IMG/VR virus record: IMGVR_UViG_3300032516_000081
Span: 1 to 37,098 of that record
DNA from: a virus
Strand: one strand, 5' to 3'
Length of the DNA stretch: 37,098 nt
The position numbers were made by a program, and so were the translations under genes. Shown here piece after piece: positions 34,602-37,098 of this stretch. Position 1 is the first letter of the stretch. Every line of letters begins with the position of its first letter. The notes under the pieces were generated by a model. That model made no database searches. It had not been told where the DNA came from and saw only the letters and a program-made list of their open reading frames with translations.

Positions 34602-37098
34602 GTGGCCGCGGCCGCGGTCGCACCCGCGCGTACAGCGCGCGTACAGCGCGCGCTACCCGCGCGCGCCTCGCGGGCGTCACAGGCGGCGAGGGCGCGCACG
34701 ATCGCGCAGCATGAGCGGCGCTACGTCAAGGTCGCCGATCGGTACTTCGCCGGCTTCTATCGGCGCGTCGCTCCCACGTGTGCCCGCGTCGCGCGCGACG
34801 TCAAGCTCACGAAGGCGGACCTCTCGATTGTCTCCGAGGTCTACGCGAAGCTCGGGACGTTCGCGTGGGATCAGGAGACGCGGATCCTCACGAGGGCTAC
34901 CTCGCCCGTCCTCATCGGGGCGATGACGGACGCATGGCGCTACGTCGACGCCGAGGTGCCGGGCGCCGGCGTCTCTTTCGACCTCAACGCACGCCCGGTC
35001 CGCTCGATTGTCGGAGGCGTCGGCCTCCGGATCCGACAGGTAGAGGACACGTCGAGGCAGCGGATCGCGACGATGATCGCGGACGGGATAGAGAAGGGCC
35101 TCTCCGTCGAGCAGATCGTCCGCGGCGTGCCTCCCGGGAAGACGTCCGTCCGGGGCCCGATCCCGGAATTCCCGGGGATCCGCGGCCTCGTCGACTCGTG
35201 GACGTCGACCGGCACCGTAGGCTTCCGCGGCGGCGGGACGGGCACGGGCTCCCGTAGCTACCTGATCGCCCGGACGGAGGTCGCGAACGCATACAACCTC
35301 GCGGCGTGCGACGCCTACGCCTCGAGCGGCGTCGACTTCCTCGAGGTCTTCGACGGGCAGGATTGCGGATGGAGCTCGCACGACTCGCCCGACACGGCGC
35401 ACGGGTCGATCCGCTCCGTCGAGGAGTGCGCGCGGCAGCCGATCTCGCACCCGCGATGCCAACGTGCCTTCGGGGCCCGGCTCGACGCGACCGTCGCGGC
35501 TCCGTCGCCGTACGCCGACTCTCGAGCTCGAGGCGGATCCGTACCGGGTGCGACGCCGGGTATCGGCGCGGTCGACCCGCTCGACGCCGAGGCTCTACAC
35601 CTCTCCGGGTATGAGAAGGTCTCGCGCCCGTCGGCGGACGTCGCACAGGCGGCGCAGCGTCAATGGGAGCGGGCCCGGGCCGCCGAGCCGGGGATCTCGA
35701 AGGCGCTACAGGTCGTCACGGACGGCCGGATGGTCACGTATGACGAGGCATTCGCACAGGCGGCGGCGGCTCCCGGCGGCGACCTCGCCGGCTTCGCGGC
35801 GCGCCGGAAGAGCCTCACCTCCCTGTCGCGGAAGATGCAGTCGGAGATCGACGAGGTCGCCGTCAAGGAAGCGCGCGCGATCTCGGGCGCCGAGGCGGCG
35901 ACGCGGATGGGCGACACGGTTCGCTATACGGTCCGCTTCCAACCGGGCGAGTACGGCGCCGGCGCGCGGCAGATCGCGCAGGAGCTCGTCGACGCCGGCA
36001 ATCGACCGTGGGCGCCGATCAATCCGAAGACGGGGCTCCCGGAGGTCCGATGGAAGGTCAAGTGGGCCGACGACGTCGACCCGGCCTACCGCGGGATCAA
36101 CTCGAATTGGGTCTCGCCGAACGGGACCGTCTTCGAGGTGCAATTCCATACGCCGGCTTCCTTCTACGTGAAGGAGAACCTCAATCACAAGCTGTACGAA
36201 GAGTGGCGCCTCCCGACGACGTCGGTCGCTCGGCAACAGGAGCTCGTGGCGGAGATGGCGCGGAACATAGCTTCGATCGAAGTCCCGGGAGGCATCCCGA
36301 GCGCGACGGAGATCTCGGCGATGGCGGCGCGCGAGACGGCTTCCGGGGCGGCGGCGGCCGCGGCGCGCAGCTTCGACGTCTTCGCCGACCCGGACGTCGT
36401 CGCGGCTCGAGCTCGATACGATGCCTTCCGGGCGATCGCCGGGCCGCAACAGGGCGAGGAGCTCGTCGCTCTATACGACGAATACACGGCTCTCGTGCGG
36501 TCGACGATCGCCCGGCACAAGGCGACGATCCGGGCGATGCCGGTCGACGAGGCGCGGACGGCGCTCGCGCGCACGCGCTCGGAGCTCGCGGATCTCGAGG
36601 CGGGGATGAGCAGGGCCCGGGACGCCCGGCAGACGGCAGAAGCGACCCGTCTACGCGAGGCTCGGGACTTCCTCCGCCGGCGGGAGGCGGAGCTCCGGGC
36701 GAAGCTCCCGTTTGACGAGCGCGTCATCGCGCGCCCGCTCGAGGAGGGCCTCGAGTGGCAGACTCGCACCCGGGCGTATGACACGATGCGATCGGCGACG
36801 CTCATCCTCGAAGACGAGCTCCTCTCGACGCTCGGGCTCCGATCGAAGTGGACGGGCAAGGTAGAGATCGGCGGGACGGGCCCCGGCGCGCTCGCGGAGA
36901 TGGGATGGGAGGGCGACCTCGGCCTCGCTAGGTCGATGGGCCGGAAGTCACAAGCGGACTACCTTCACGCGATCGTGCACGAGTCGCTCCATTCGTTCTC
37001 CGACGCCGAGCCCGGGACGTACCTCTTCCGGCGCGGATGGGAGGAAGGCGTCGTCGAAGGCATGACGCGCGTGCTAGAGACGAAGGTCGGCGCGAAGA
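34602..37098 (+). CDS. MuF-type head protein with RelA/SpoT-like, coiled-coil and HExxH domains (continues at 1-385)
   Basis: GTG 34602 lies 3 bases after the portal stop; with the wrap to 385 the protein has 914 residues. Residues about 30-200 are the helical head-binding part. Residues about 219-290 are the MuF core: SYLIARTEVANAYNLAACDA, the Cys/His set in GQDCGWSSHDSPDTAHGS and ISHPRCQRAF. Residues about 437-535 read DTVRYTVRF, then AYRGINSNW, FEVQFHTPASF and NHKLYEEWR, the YRxIx/ExQxxT/Hxx-Y signature of RelA/SpoT synthetase folds, with Glu512 as the likely key residue. About 615-705 is a coiled coil. HESLH at 793-797 plus a WEEG segment looks like a zincin. MuF proteins ride inside heads, so this may be an injected multi-domain effector. 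Confidence 0.85.
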   Translation, partial: MAAAAVAPARTARVQRALPARASRASQAARARTIAQHERRYVKVADRYFAGFYRRVAPTCARVARDVKLTKADLSIVSEVYAKLGTFAWDQETRILTRATSPVLIGAMTDAWRYVDAEVPGAGVSFDLNARPVRSIVGGVGLRIRQVEDTSRQRIATMIADGIEKGLSVEQIVRGVPPGKTSVRGPIPEFPGIRGLVDSWTSTGTVGFRGGGTGTGSRSYLIARTEVANAYNLAACDAYASSGVDFLEVFDGQDCGWSSHDSPDTAHGSIRSVEECARQPISHPRCQRAFGARLDATVAAPSPYADSRARGGSVPGATPGIGAVDPLDAEALHLSGYEKVSRPSADVAQAAQRQWERARAAEPGISKALQVVTDGRMVTYDEAFAQAAAAPGGDLAGFAARRKSLTSLSRKMQSEIDEVAVKEARAISGAEAATRMGDTVRYTVRFQPGEYGAGARQIAQELVDAGNRPWAPINPKTGLPEVRWKVKWADDVDPAYRGINSNWVSPNGTVFEVQFHTPASFYVKENLNHKLYEEWRLPTTSVARQQELVAEMARNIASIEVPGGIPSATEISAMAARETASGAAAAAARSFDVFADPDVVAARARYDAFRAIAGPQQGEELVALYDEYTALVRSTIARHKATIRAMPVDEARTALARTRSELADLEAGMSRARDARQTAEATRLREARDFLRRREAELRAKLPFDERVIARPLEEGLEWQTRTRAYDTMRSATLILEDELLSTLGLRSKWTGKVEIGGTGPGALAEMGWEGDLGLARSMGRKSQADYLHAIVHESLHSFSDAEPGTYLFRRGWEEGVVEGMTRVLETKVGAK
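36962..37087. repeat. Right copy of the terminal direct repeat (circle junction)
   Basis: Identical to 1-126. After the repeat the last 11 bases (37088-37098) differ from 127-137 at four positions, so the right end continues into a slightly different version of the same gene. This indicates a sequence variant in the sample or a low-quality end. Confidence 0.95.

Noticed and set aside
34628-34665. Short GCGCGTACAGCG repeats near the start of the MuF gene as a regulatory array
   Set aside because: They are two or three imperfect units that simply code an Arg/Ala-rich head-binding terminus.
1-37098. tRNA genes
   Set aside because: No cloverleaf with the T-loop GGTTCGA-type core and matching acceptor stem was found by eye; a dedicated search could still show one.

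Overview
The window is a complete or near-complete genome of a tailed, siphovirus-type double-stranded DNA phage. The first 126 bases recur exactly at 36962-37087, and one gene runs off the right end and continues at the left end, so the sequence is best read as a circle (or circularly permuted molecule) of about 36.96 kb. Base composition is GC-rich throughout. Shine-Dalgarno sequences of the GGAGG type and frequent ATGA/GTGA stop-start overlaps point to a bacterial host. The host cannot be named from sequence alone; a GC-rich bacterium, perhaps an actinobacterial or related lineage, is an inference. Leucine is encoded almost only by CTC, and CCAG/CTGG is strongly avoided, which may help host matching. 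I saw no integrase, repressor, DNA polymerase, helicase, tRNA or CRISPR array.

There are four transcription blocks. Leftward block L1 (382-2142) holds five small genes, one with an LPD29-type domain. Rightward block R1 (2333-20501) is the structural and lysis block: prohead protease, HK97-fold capsid, two paralogous decoration-like proteins, head-tail connectors, tail terminator, tail tube protein with a duplicated insert, tail chaperones joined by a candidate -1 frameshift, tape measure, Dit-like and tail-tip/adhesin proteins, then a lysis cassette built around a papain-like cysteine peptidase with an SH3 domain. Leftward block L2 (20563-22670) holds seven small unknown genes. Rightward block R2 (22842 through the junction to 385) starts with a YqaJ exonuclease and RecT, passes through a replication-like winged-helix protein, HNH-like and nuclease-like proteins, small membrane and Cys-pair proteins and an RlpA-like protein, and ends with terminase small and large subunits, a 22-residue-repeat fibre-like protein, portal and a large MuF protein.

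The head module is therefore split. Terminase, portal and MuF lie at the end of R2, and protease and capsid at the start of R1, with L1 transcribed against them in between. L1 and L2 each begin at a TTGACA-type promoter in a divergent intergenic region. The L2 promoter carries a perfect 14-bp palindrome over its -10 element, and R2 has a matching divergent promoter.

The most unusual gene is the 914-residue MuF protein. It appears to join a head-morphogenesis domain, a RelA/SpoT-like (alarmone-synthetase-like) domain, a coiled coil and an HExxH zincin-like domain, an arrangement expected of a protein packaged in the head and possibly injected.

No stretch over 300 bases lacks a gene. The longest gaps are 2143-2332 and 22671-22841 (divergent promoter regions) and 786-893 (a nested inverted repeat).
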